A DNA stretch of 64,000 nucleotides from contig OY821520.1 in NCBI GenBank assembly GCA_963682025.1, positions 132,519,819-132,583,818 of the forward strand, read 5' to 3'. The DNA comes from Cordilura impudica (taxonomy: Eukaryota; Arthropoda; Insecta; Diptera; Scathophagidae). Shown piece after piece: positions 10,643 to 19,905 of the stretch (positions within the stretch are counted from its first letter, which is position 1; each line of letters begins with the position of its first letter). A program made the translations under genes and the position numbers. The notes under the pieces were generated by a model, which was not told the DNA's origin, did not search any database, and saw nothing but the letters and a program-made list of their open reading frames with translations.

Positions 10643-12090
10643 CCTCCCTCCTTAGATTGAAAATTCTCCTGGATTTTCTTAAGAGATTTTTTGTATTTCT
10701 TATAAATTATGATTATAAAAGTTAAACATATAATTGCAATACAGATAGTTAGAAAATAATTACCAATTATTGAATTAAAATGTATTGCTTTATGATATTT
10801 CAATTCTTCTATGGTTTTTATATGTTCCACTTCATTTATAGCTATTTGATCCAAAGAAATGGTTGTTTCCATATTATTTAAATTTAAATTTGGTGATAAT
10901 GCAAAACTGGTTTTATATTCTTTTTGTTTATTTTCATAAATATTGCCATCAATTTTTATTTTGCAATCATTAAATGTAAGAAGTTGATTTCCACTTAAAA
11001 CTAATTTCCTGCTGTCGCAGTTACTTTCTACCTTTGCACCATTTACATTCTTTAGAAGCACCATTCCCTGTTCAACCTCTAAAATTTCTTCTTTATTATT
11101 GAGAATTTTGTAACACTTTTGCTTATTACTAAAAATACATAGGTTTGATTTTTTTAGATTGGAAATATTTTGTTCGTTATTGTAATTGTAAACAGTATTA
11201 TTGATAATAACAATTTCTTGTATTCTTATATCTAATTCAAAACCTTCCTTGTTTTTAATTGGCATAATCAATGATTTTGGGACTGTAATAATATTTAGTG
11301 GTATCTTTATAAAAAATACAATTTGTTCATTCCGGTATTTAGCAACTGTTAATTGTATTTGTTGTAATTTATTGAAATCAATATTTAAATCATTAATTTC
11401 CTCTGGTGTTAGTATATTGTTAGTCATAAGATTGTGGTTAGCTGCAATAATATTATCTTGTATATGCTCAATCTGTTCGTCCAATGTTTTAATCTTTAGC
11501 ACCAAATCAAGATAAAAAATGTGTGAAAAAATATCTAAGTTATTTTTGTCTATTGAATTGATTTTTGCCAGAATAATATCTCTATCCGATTCAATAGTGT
11601 GTTTTAAGTTAGTTAGTGTTTCATTGAAATGATTTGTAATTTTTATTTGTTTGTTTGCGGTTTCTATTATATTATGATTATTGTTATCTATAATTTGTAA
11701 ATGATTCTGTATTGTTTCCCTATCTTCTTCGTCCATAGTTCCTGCCATCCATTTCAGACCTGATCCCAAAACATTAGCTAAACCTCTTTTACCTCTATTC
11801 AATTGTAGAGTACGAAACTTTATTATAACCCTGTTAAGCTGAGCTTGTAAGACTTGTTTATTTATGTTAGACTGCTGTATACTATTTTCAATGTGGCTAA
11901 TTATTTCCTGGATTTCACTTAGATAAATGGTGTGAACTATCGTTGTATATGCTTCGACCATTGTTACATTGTCCAACTTAATTTCCGTATATCCACTGTT
12001 GCCTTCATTTATAGGTTGAATCAATAAGTTATTCATTACCGGTGATATTAGTAGGATTAGAATCGTAAGCCGTAATATCCAGTGAATCTG
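10555..12090 (-). CDS. env: Errantivirus envelope (Env) glycoprotein
   Basis: An open frame of about 511 residues, membrane-fusion type. It has an N-terminal hydrophobic signal segment (residues about 5-22, HWILRLTILILL), a furin-type site RGKR at about residue 100-103, then a glycine-rich fusion-peptide-like stretch GLANVLGSGLKWMAG, as in gypsy-type Env and baculovirus F proteins. Several N-x-S/T sites follow, and a single membrane span lies near residues 446-464 followed by a basic KKYKK tail. There is no ATG at the start: the frame opens at TTTGCAG/ATTCACTGG, which looks like a splice acceptor, so Env is probably made from a spliced RNA as in gypsy. It overlaps the end of pol, and its last 28 codons or so are encoded in the 3' LTR. 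Confidence 0.9.
   Translation of the reverse strand, partial: QIHWILRLTILILLISPVMNNLLIQPINEGNSGYTEIKLDNVTMVEAYTTIVHTIYLSEIQEIISHIENSIQQSNINKQVLQAQLNRVIIKFRTLQLNRGKRGLANVLGSGLKWMAGTMDEEDRETIQNHLQIIDNNNHNIIETANKQIKITNHFNETLTNLKHTIESDRDIILAKINSIDKNNLDIFSHIFYLDLVLKIKTLDEQIEHIQDNIIAANHNLMTNNILTPEEINDLNIDFNKLQQIQLTVAKYRNEQIVFFIKIPLNIITVPKSLIMPIKNKEGFELDIRIQEIVIINNTVYNYNNEQNISNLKKSNLCIFSNKQKCYKILNNKEEILEVEQGMVLLKNVNGAKVESNCDSRKLVLSGNQLLTFNDCKIKIDGNIYENKQKEYKTSFALSPNLNLNNMETTISLDQIAINEVEHIKTIEELKYHKAIHFNSIIGNYFLTICIAIICLTFIIIIYKKYKKSLKKIQENFQSKEGGVKSNGTLNSTDSIELENPISSIRINYQE
10643..10654 (-). other. Polypurine tract
   Basis: On the minus strand AAGGAGGGAGG lies directly before the 3' LTR start AGTTAAG. 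This is the expected place and composition for the plus-strand DNA primer of an LTR retrotransposon. The env frame runs through it. Confidence 0.85.
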
Positions 12091-15000
12091 CAAATTTAAA
12101 GGGACGTTTGATGTTAGTTGGGTGGATATTATCTACTTTCAGTTTTCTATAACGAGGTTCGTATTTATGTCTTAAAGCTTTATAATTTTTCACATATGCT
12201 TCTGGTTTGTCATAATTAAATTGTTCCCTATTCAAATTTCTTTTTGTTATAATTTTATCCTTAAAGTCTTTTAATCGATTATATAATTTTATTTTATCTA
12301 TTGTTCCTTGTATTACATCAAATGGTCTGCTCATCGTTGTTGAGTGAATGGATTTATTATACCATTCAACACATTTATACATTCGCTCTTGTACTGATAA
12401 TTCTGATCGTTGAAATTCTAATGTTCTAAACTTGTCTGATATGCTACTATGTAATCTTTCGATATCTGCATTTCCTGTATGGTTGTTAGGTTTGGTGAAA
12501 TGAACTGTAATATTTTCCTCTCGTAAAAAGTTCTTTACATTGATGGATGCGAATTCGTTGTCTGTAACTACTTTGTTTGGTTTACCTCTCATTGATATAT
12601 AGAGTCTAATTTTCTCTACTATTGTACAGCTATTTCTGTCTTCCAAATATAACATAACTGCGTATTTTGAAAATTTGTCAATGAAAGATAAAAAACTGTG
12701 TTTCTTATTTGTATATACGTCCATATGTACTATTTCATTAACATCTTTTGGTGTTTCTGTGACATGAAATTTTGGTGTTATTGGTTTCCTATCATATTTG
12801 GATTTGTTGCAAACATTACAATTATTAACGTATTTCTGAATAAAATGTTTAAGATTGTTAAAATAAATTTTAGTTTTCAAACCACAATAATTTTCGTTAA
12901 TTCCTGCATGACCTGTTTCATTTTTATGGTATTTTGCTATATATCTATACAATTCATCCTCATTCAGCATATCTTTAGCGTGATAAACACATCGGACAAA
13001 TTTTATTGAGTTACCGAATATTTCAATTAGCTTTAATTGTACTTTATTGTACAAATGATCAGACAATTCGGTGTAAATACCTATCTTCAAATTTCTCTTG
13101 ATAGTTATATTCCTTCTAATTATATCGGTCATTGTACCGGTTATGATATCGTTAGTGTTTAAAAAAATTTTATGTTTGCCGTCAATGATTTGAGTTTCAT
13201 TAGTTTTGTTATCAGTTAGTATTATTTGCTTCTCAAATCTATTAACGACTGTGTCCAAAATAAAAAAATGATCATTCAATTCTTCCTGTTGAGAATGGAT
13301 AGTTGCAGCCACACTCATTTGATCATCTGCCATGAAAACAATATCATTTGGTGCATTTATACGGCTCATAAAATCGGCTACAACGTTCTCTTTACCCTTG
13401 ATGTAACTTATTTTAAAATCATACTCTCCCAACCTCAACAGCCAACGCTGGAGTCTTTGGTTTATATCTTTACCCTTGGTTTTGGATTGAAGCCAAACCA
13501 ATGGTTGATGGTCCGTAAATAGTTCAAATTGCCTGCCATATAGATATGGACGGAAGTAGTTTACTGCCCAAACAATAGCCAGCAATTCTTTTTCCACAGT
13601 CGCATAATGCCTCTCGTGGTCATTCAATGTTCTACTTGCATAGGCAATTGGATGATTTTCCTGAGACAATACGGCACCTACAGCATAACCACTTGCATCA
13701 GTAGTTAATTTAAATTTTTTTGAATAATCTGGATACTTAAGTATCGGTGGGTTAATGATCAACTTTTTCAATTTTTCAAAGGAATCATGATAATTAGGAT
13801 CGTTGAGATTAATTTTCGTATTCTTCTTTAGATATTTAGTTAATCCTTGTGCAACTTTTGCGTAGTCTTTAATAAATTTTCGGTAGTACCCCGTAACTCC
13901 TAAGAAAGATTTTATCTGTTTAGTTGTTTCAGGAAGCTTTAGCTTCTGAATTGCATCAATTTTATTTGGGTTAGGTCTTAGACCTTCCTCGCTCAGAACA
14001 TGACCAAGGTATTCAGTTTCCTTCGCCAAAAAAACGCATTTGTCGAGCTGTATCTTCAGATTATGCTCTCGTAATTTTTGAAAAATTTTGTTGACACTCT
14101 GTACATGCTTTGTTAATGATGTACTAAAAATTAAAATGTCATCTAAATAAACAACGCAAATTTTATTAATATATTCTCTAAGTACCGAGTTCATAAGACG
14201 TTGAAAGGTTGCTGGAGCATTTTTTAATCCAAAGGGCATCCTGTTGTATTCAAAATGTCCCAAGGGAGTCGAGAAAGCTGTTTTTTTTCTATCGTTTGTA
14301 TTCATGAGAATTTGGTGAAAACCCTTGGCTAAATCCAATGTTGTAAAATAAGTAGATTTTCCCAATTTATCCAATATATTTTCTATATTGGGTATTGGAA
14401 ATTTGTCGTCCACCGTTATCTCGTTCAATTTTCTGTAGTCAACAACAATGCGCCACTTCTTCCTGCCCGATTGGTCCATTTTCTTTGGAACAACCCAGAT
14501 AGGAGAATTATAGGCAGAGTTACTTTCCACAATTATTTTCTGTTGTAACATTTCTTGGATCTGCCTGTTAATTTCGTCTTCATGTATTTTGGGATATCTG
14601 TATATTTTAGAGTATACAGGTTTATCTGTAGTAGTAATTATGGAATGTCTTATCTCATGAGTATGAGTAAGTGAATCACCTTCATGAAACAACAAGTCGC
14701 TATTTTTACTTATGAGATCACGAAGAAACTCTTTTTCTTCGGAATTCATGTCGACTCTAAAAAGTTTTTTAATGTTCTCCTTATTGACATCTAAAAATTC
14801 CAATGCATGAATCTCGTTATAATAGCAAGGAAATGAATTTGTAAAAAAAATTTTTCTATCATTAATCTGAATATACCGTTCTTCTAAACAAATTTTTGCA
14901 CCTAAAGGTTTCAATATATTATTACCAATTATTCCATCAAATCTATTATTAGTCAATTTCAACAATTTCCAAGCCATAAAATTATTATCGGAAAACTCTT

Positions 15001-15145
15001 CTGGGATTTCCGTGACAATTTCCTCACTTATAACTACTTTGCTTGCCAGAGTTGAGAAAGTTAATGGTTTTCTTAATTTTATACGTTCATAACTAGGAAG
15101 TGCATTACAATTTAATATTGATGTGGTTGATCCAGTATCAATCAA
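12029..15145 (-). CDS. pol: Errantivirus Pol polyprotein (protease, RT, RNase H, integrase)
   Basis: Open frame of 1038 residues from the first in-frame alternative start; the frame stays open upstream to about 15195, overlapping the end of gag. Domains in order: aspartic protease (IDTGSTTS at residues 2-9), reverse transcriptase (VVDYRKLNE near 235, MPFGLKNAP near 303, catalytic YLDD at 333-336), RNase H (TTDASGYAVG, D483), integrase zinc region (H740, H746, C776, C779) and integrase core (D809 in HMDVYTN, D862 in VTDNEF, E896 in ADIERLHSS). No stop or frameshift is seen. It lies one base back (-1) relative to gag and is presumably made by frameshifting at the A-rich GCCGAAAAGAAAACGG stretch near 15195-15215. 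Confidence 0.95.
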   Translation of the reverse strand: MIDTGSTTSILNCNALPSYERIKLRKPLTFSTLASKVVISEEIVTEIPEEFSDNNFMAWKLLKLTNNRFDGIIGNNILKPLGAKICLEERYIQINDRKIFFTNSFPCYYNEIHALEFLDVNKENIKKLFRVDMNSEEKEFLRDLISKNSDLLFHEGDSLTHTHEIRHSIITTTDKPVYSKIYRYPKIHEDEINRQIQEMLQQKIIVESNSAYNSPIWVVPKKMDQSGRKKWRIVVDYRKLNEITVDDKFPIPNIENILDKLGKSTYFTTLDLAKGFHQILMNTNDRKKTAFSTPLGHFEYNRMPFGLKNAPATFQRLMNSVLREYINKICVVYLDDILIFSTSLTKHVQSVNKIFQKLREHNLKIQLDKCVFLAKETEYLGHVLSEEGLRPNPNKIDAIQKLKLPETTKQIKSFLGVTGYYRKFIKDYAKVAQGLTKYLKKNTKINLNDPNYHDSFEKLKKLIINPPILKYPDYSKKFKLTTDASGYAVGAVLSQENHPIAYASRTLNDHERHYATVEKELLAIVWAVNYFRPYLYGRQFELFTDHQPLVWLQSKTKGKDINQRLQRWLLRLGEYDFKISYIKGKENVVADFMSRINAPNDIVFMADDQMSVAATIHSQQEELNDHFFILDTVVNRFEKQIILTDNKTNETQIIDGKHKIFLNTNDIITGTMTDIIRRNITIKRNLKIGIYTELSDHLYNKVQLKLIEIFGNSIKFVRCVYHAKDMLNEDELYRYIAKYHKNETGHAGINENYCGLKTKIYFNNLKHFIQKYVNNCNVCNKSKYDRKPITPKFHVTETPKDVNEIVHMDVYTNKKHSFLSFIDKFSKYAVMLYLEDRNSCTIVEKIRLYISMRGKPNKVVTDNEFASINVKNFLREENITVHFTKPNNHTGNADIERLHSSISDKFRTLEFQRSELSVQERMYKCVEWYNKSIHSTTMSRPFDVIQGTIDKIKLYNRLKDFKDKIITKRNLNREQFNYDKPEAYVKNYKALRHKYEPRYRKLKVDNIHPTNIKRPFKFADSLDITAYDSNPTNITGNE
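12086..12098 (-). promoter_or_regulatory. Putative splice acceptor for the env message
   Basis: Minus strand TTTAAATTTGCAG just before the env frame, a T-rich tract ending in CAG. Env has no ATG near its N-terminus but has a signal-like segment right after this site, and gypsy-type elements express env by splicing. The donor was not located. Confidence 0.5.
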
Positions 15146-15180
15146 ACATCTTATCTTGGAATTACCAATAGTTAATTGTA

Positions 15181-16311
15181 CTATCGGTAAACCGTTTTCT
15201 TTTCGGCTGAACGAAAATTTGCTTCCTCATTCGGAACAATTTCACTCTGTTCAATATGATCTATTTCCATCGGTTCAACATTATGTCGATGTTGACCAGA
15301 ATTTTGTCGCGACTGATTAGATTGTCGGAACTGTTGCGAATTTCGAATTACGTTTGAATATTGCCCTTGCCGATTATCAAAACCTTGTGTTTGTCGATTT
15401 GAATTTGGAAAGTTTTGTGTTTGGTGACAAGAAAAACCTTGTGTCCGTTGGTCTGGGAAATTCTGTCTACTCGGTCTAAAATTTGTTTGTCGAAAATTTT
15501 GCCTTTGGTGAGGTTCGGAATAATTATGGGTAGAATTTTGGTTAGTGTATTTAATATTTTGATTAGTATTTCTAAAATGTCGATTATTTTCCCTGATCAT
15601 GTCGCATTCCTGTAAACAATGATATGCTTCGCGAATAGTATTAATATTTCGGCTATATATAACACTTGCCAAATGCGGAGGTATACCATTAACAAAAGTT
15701 CGAAAAATCATTGATTCGTTTATATTTGGGTTGAATTCTAATGGTTTACATGAATCTTGTTCGTATTTTGTATTCAACTTATCTAATATTATTTTTAAAT
15801 TATTATATAATTGACTTACATCATTGTTTTTTGTTGATAGTGCTCTATGGTATAGTTGGGTGTAGCTTTCCCTGATGCCGAACACCTTTAATAGCTCATT
15901 TTTCACGTTCTGCCATGATTTATCGGTTAAACCTCGAATTATATTGGCTGCTTCTCCCTGTATCTTCTTAAGTATGCAGCGATGGTATATATATTCCTCC
16001 ATTTCACCATCTTGAAAAATTCGTAGGAAGATTTCGACTTCCTTGATGAATGATGATATGTCATAGTCTCGATCTTTTCCAGTGAAAACATTTATTCTAT
16101 CTACTTCCTTCAAAAGGATAGAAATTGGAATCGGACCCAACGATGATGTTTCTGTTGGCACTGCTGTGGGTGCTGATGTTTGTGTTGGAGCAGAAGTTAG
16201 TGTTGCTGTTGATGATGTTGATGTCATTGTGTTGAGTATATCGTTGCTTTGTAATATGTTGAAGTATGGTTTAAACTGTGGTGTTTCAGTTTTCTCCGTA
16301 TCTTTAGGCAT
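15181..16311 (-). CDS. gag: Errantivirus Gag
   Basis: Capsid-nucleocapsid precursor of about 376 residues starting at the first ATG (MPKDTEKTETP); the frame is open seven codons further upstream but without an ATG. A Thr/Ala/Ser/Pro-rich N-terminal segment (about 28-60) is followed by a helical capsid-like region, containing SSFIKEVEIFLR, YIYHRCILKKIQGEA and FRTFVNGIPPHLAS. The C-terminal third is rich in Q, N and R (repeated QNF, RQTQGF). No CCHC zinc knuckle is present, in keeping with errantiviral Gag proteins, which bind RNA with a basic tail. It ends at TAG (15181), and pol continues in the -1 frame. Confidence 0.9.
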   Translation of the reverse strand: MPKDTEKTETPQFKPYFNILQSNDILNTMTSTSSTATLTSAPTQTSAPTAVPTETSSLGPIPISILLKEVDRINVFTGKDRDYDISSFIKEVEIFLRIFQDGEMEEYIYHRCILKKIQGEAANIIRGLTDKSWQNVKNELLKVFGIRESYTQLYHRALSTKNNDVSQLYNNLKIILDKLNTKYEQDSCKPLEFNPNINESMIFRTFVNGIPPHLASVIYSRNINTIREAYHCLQECDMIRENNRHFRNTNQNIKYTNQNSTHNYSEPHQRQNFRQTNFRPSRQNFPDQRTQGFSCHQTQNFPNSNRQTQGFDNRQGQYSNVIRNSQQFRQSNQSRQNSGQHRHNVEPMEIDHIEQSEIVPNEEANFRSAEKKTVYR

Positions 16312-16408
16312 CTCCCTGGAGTTTAGACACAATTCACTGTTCCTTCACAAACTCGAACCGTAACGAAAAATAAGTTCTTTAGTCTTTTTTCTTCTTTGTT
16401 TTCAAAAT

Positions 16409-16704
16409 GATATTCTTCGGAATATCTTAAAATTTTTCACAAATATATATTTTTTTTTTTTTTAAAGGATATTCTTTAGAATATCTTCAGTATTTTAACA
16501 AATGTTATTTTTTTTCAAAAAAGGATATTCTTTGGAATATCTTCACTAATGTTTCACTTTTTTTTTTTTTCTTAAAAAAAAGGATATTCTTTAGACAATT
16601 TTCACTAATGTTTCTTTGTTTTAAAAAAGGATATTCTTTAGAATATCTTCATTAATTTCTTTTAGATAGCGTCGCGACCAAATAGGGATATTCTTCAGAA
16701 TATC
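16409..16704 (-). promoter_or_regulatory. Leader array of six palindromic GATATTCTTTAGAATATC motifs
   Basis: Between the primer site and gag, six copies of an 18-base near-perfect palindrome occur at 16409-16426, 16468-16485, 16524-16541, 16583-16600 (degenerate in its second half), 16630-16647 and 16687-16704. The spacing is 47-59 bp with poly-T/A between copies, and most are followed by TTCA. The gypsy insulator, an array of Su(Hw) sites, sits at this same position in gypsy. The motif here is not the Su(Hw) motif, so a role as an insulator or transcription-factor array is inference. Confidence 0.75.
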
Positions 16705-16714
16705 TTTTGGATTA

Positions 16715-16731
16715 TCCTACCGACTGCGCCA
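16715..16731 (-). other. Primer binding site, complementary to tRNA-Ser
   Basis: The plus strand reads TCCTACCGACTGCGCCA up to the first base of the LTR, which is the 3' end of an insect tRNA-Ser including CCA. On the minus strand the primer site is TGGCGCAGTCGGTAGGA. tRNA-Ser priming is used by the 17.6/297/ZAM branch of errantiviruses rather than by gypsy itself. Confidence 0.85.
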
Positions 16732-17413
16732 GTTAAATGAAAGTCCACGAATACATTTGGTTGGAATGTTAATATGAACTGCTCTTTACTTTATTGTTTG
16801 CTATATTTTTATACAAAAATATTCTTAATCTAAAACTATAAATATTCAATAAAAAAATATGCTTATGCTATTGGTTTCTTTTATAGAACGTTTAATTGGT
16901 TGGTCATAAAACAATATTGTATTTTGTAGGAAGTAAATGACGAAAACAAAGTGAGTTTTTCATACGAAAGTTTATCGACACTTTGTTTTCGTTTTGAAAC
17001 TGTAATTTTGGTGATTTGACATTTATTTTATTTTAAATGATTGAAATGAATAAACAAAATTTCAATACAAAGTTTATTAACTCTTTGTTCTAGTTTAATG
17101 ACGAAAACAAAGGTATCAAGTTTCAATGAATGAAGTAAGTTTCCATATGAAAGTTTATTAACACTTTGTTTTCGTTTAAAATTATAATTCTGTTAGTTTG
17201 ACATTTATTTCATTTTAAATGATGAACTGAAATAATTATTGAGTAAACAATTTTATTAATACAAAGTTTATTAACACTTTGTTCTAGTTATTAAAAATTA
17301 TAATTTTAATAATATGGTATTTATTTTATTCTTGGTAATTTATTCTTATGCTAGATATAGGGTTTTCAAGTTCGATGGAATCTGTTGAGTTCAGTGTTCC
17401 ATTGGACTTAACT
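16731..17413 (-). repeat. Errantivirus 5' LTR
   Basis: 683 bp, apparently identical to the 3' LTR base for base by eye. It should contain the promoter and polyadenylation signals. Its outer end AGTTAAGTCC (minus strand) is followed on the plus strand by the CGTG target duplication. Confidence 0.95.
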
Positions 17414-17485
17414 CGTGCGACCGGCAAAGGCTCAGGGAAACGGAAGCGGATCTTCCACCAACGCCGCACCATTACACAAGAGGCC
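17414..17485. other. Right part of the unidentified element interrupted by the errantivirus
   Basis: GC-rich 72 bp continuing from 9959. GGCTCAGGGAAACGG at 17429-17443 is a near-inverted match to CGGTTTCCCTGGGCCTGAGC at about 9895-9914, so the region before the LTR element arrived was a GC-rich fold-back of about 180 bp. Function unknown. Confidence 0.45.
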
Positions 17486-17720
17486 GTGTATTTTATCGTA
17501 CTATTGCTAAAATGAATATGGATGTAATATCTAACGGAGAACCGACATATTGGGCATCAGACCGTAATAAATTACCAGATCTTATTGATTTTGGAGTGAC
17601 AAAAAAATATTGTACGTGTAGAATTCTCTCTAGAGTTCTTATCTGATCACACTCCTGCTATTGTTACCCTTTGTATCGATTTTCTTAATGTTTGCTCGAA
17701 AGAAAAAAAAAAAATATGTA
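17486..17720 (+). pseudogene. Jockey-like LINE, endonuclease C-terminal half
   Basis: The reading resumes with RGRVFYRTIAKMNM, then ISNGEPTYWASDRNKLPDLI and DFGVTKKYC, and after a one-base slip LEFLSDHTPAIVTL. PTYW, the D-x-NKLPDLIDF motif and SDHTP are hallmarks of the C-terminal half of a jockey-clade endonuclease (the SDH is catalytic). It supplies just what 7110-7545 lacks. Coding similarity fades in an A-run near 17705. Confidence 0.8.
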
Positions 17721-19905
17721 TATATGGTAAACAATTAAGTAAAATACCCATGTTTTCCCGCTTGGATCAACACTGAGTTATTACATACGATTATTTAGTA
17801 CAAACATTTATTGGGTTACTGAGTACGTGATTACTAAGTTAAATAGTATTACAAGTTAATCACATTCTGATGATTCAATTTTCATTTCCTTTTGCAAATT
17901 GGAACTACAAACGTGCTCTTAAGAGGAAAAGTAAAGAGTTTAGAAGTGTTGCTATTTTTCATATTTGACCTGGTTGTGAAATTATATTGGATTTTGGAGT
18001 ACCAACCAGCCAGTTCGGTCTACAATATTAATAATCCAGCATCATCCTATTATCTTCAAACTCTAACGTTGGAAATTCGGTTGTTTGGGACCAAGTAGCT
18101 GTGCCTGGCAAAGAAAAAAAATATATATAAAATCTTGGGCAAGTAAAAACATTAATAACGTTTCGATGTACTGAGTCAACTTTTGGCAGAAGCAATATCC
18201 CGGAACATTGAACGACATTGAAATTCTATTGCATTCAATTGTCCATCAGAGTTAGTCAAAATTAAATTATACTAAATTTACTAATATATTTCTATTACGT
18301 CATATATTTTACTATTAATCTAAAATTGACTAGATATTCTACACAAAAAAATAAAAAAAAGATTGTATCTAACATCAACAAAATATAGTAACAATATTAT
18401 ATATATACAGATATATAGAATTAAGGACTATTTGGTACCCGATAACAGTTTGATTACCGTCACTATTTTAGTACCGCATCTGTAGTAATTTTTTTTATAT
18501 AGGATAGTATAATAACTTTAAATCAAATTCATTCTTAAATTTATATAAATCAAAAATCGTTCTTATTGCATACATTCAGTGCATTGTTCTTCTTTTTCCT
18601 ATTACCTTTGGTCTGCTTAATTCTATTAATTATTAACTTAAAACTATCGTATATTGATCCCTTTCTAACATGTTAAATACTTATTGCTGATTAATATGTA
18701 ATTAAGACATACAAACAAGCAATCAGTCATCATCCACACTCGGTTGTCCGCGAATTTTTTTTATGTAACCAATATAATAGTTATTTTAATATATTTAAAT
18801 TAAAAGAGTATTAAATCCTGTTTTAATTTCGTTTATTATTATCTAACCTAAATAATGTTACTATCTTTAAATACTTTCAAAATTTAAAGTTTAACAACTC
18901 TCTTTTATTGACAAAAAGTGGAAGTGACAACAACAACAAAGAAAATATAAAATGAATAAATCATTATTTAGCAGCATTCATTCAACAGTTCCAGTCAGAA
19001 AGGCCTTTGTGACAGCTTCGATGGATTCCCAAAAAAAGGGGTTTATTCCGAAATTGTAAGTTCTAAACAATTTAATAATTCAATTATTTTTCTTGTTGTT
19101 TGTCTACCTGATAATACTTTTTACAAAAACAATTTGCATACTTTATTAACTGTTGAGTGTCAGCCGAGACGCAAACCAACTCATATTTTTTTTTTGTTTT
19201 CATTGTTTAATAAGTTCAGTGACTATATCCATAGCAAAATTATGTCTTATGTACATTTAAAATCTTCATTTTACATCTATCCCTCGACATTCGGCTCGAT
19301 AAAAAAAAACAAAAAAATTAAAAATAAAAAAAAAAATGAAAACAAAACAAAAATTATAAACATAACTTATATTTAATAATTTTCTTATATTTAGTAAAAT
19401 ACTTATATTTTATATTTTTCTATTTGTTATTTAAAATCTTGTAAATATTAATAACATGAATTTCTAAACTTACATTAAAGAGGAATGTTAAAAGAAAGAT
19501 GATGTGATTAATTTAATTGAAAAGATCGGTTATAGGGGCAATTCATTAACAACGAGCATTAGAGTTGCCATAGGTGTTCTATGGGTGGGAAAAATTATGC
19601 TCTGGGGGTCAAAATCACCAGACCTCATTTATGTACAACTTGCGGACATTTTAAATTTTTTATTTTAGTATGGCTGGTTAAAAAAAAAAAAAAAGAGGCA
19701 TGAAGATTTTTTTTATTTGTTACGCGAACAGTGTTGCTGGATAAAAGAACCCCGCCAGACTGTAGATAGTCGGAAGACAAAACTAGCATGCCTCCTATAT
19801 CCAAGCTTCGCATCTATATCAAACATAGTATCACCGAAAACGTAACACCTTTTTACCCCTCGGGAAATGCTACCCCCGAATGGTGACTTAGCAATTACAG
19901 GCACT
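17721..19905. other. Unidentified 2.2-kb insertion in the jockey-like LINE
   Basis: It separates the LINE endonuclease end from its linker. AT-rich with no recognisable protein. At 17890-18100 there is a weak open frame of 68 residues without known motifs. The last 200 bp (about 19700-19905) are less AT-rich. I could not define inverted ends or a duplication. One possible short coding exon is listed separately. Confidence 0.4.
18952..19060 (+). other. Possible short 5' exon with splice donor
   Basis: An ATG at about 18952 opens a 35-codon frame (MNKSLFSSIHSTVPVRKAF, then VTASMDSQKKGFIPK) that ends at AAATTGTAAGTT, a match to a splice donor. It is preceded by AACAACAACAAAG, a context common in insect 5' leaders. 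No downstream exon was found, and no family is recognised. It may be the first exon of a transposase of the unidentified insertion, or chance. Confidence 0.2.

Larger units (their letters stand above)
9960..17413 (-). mobile_element. Full-length errantivirus (Ty3/gypsy group, env-bearing LTR retrotransposon)
   Basis: A 7454-bp element on the minus strand with two 683-bp LTRs (9960-10642 and 16731-17413) that read as identical by eye. It is flanked on both sides by the same four bases, CGTG (9956-9959 and 17414-17417), the duplication size normal for this group. The order on the minus strand is 5' LTR, tRNA-Ser primer site, repeat-rich leader, gag, pol, env, purine tract, 3' LTR. All three long frames are open. 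Identical LTRs and open frames point to a recent insertion. It lies inside an older unidentified element, which lies inside the jockey-like LINE. Confidence 0.95.

Noticed and set aside
11201..11515. Plus-strand open frame of 104 codons
   Set aside because: It lies opposite the errantivirus env gene and has no recognisable motif; it is the complement of a real gene.
12698..13522. Plus-strand open frames of about 100 codons
   Set aside because: Antisense to pol; hydrophobic composition comes from reading the complement of AT-rich coding sequence.
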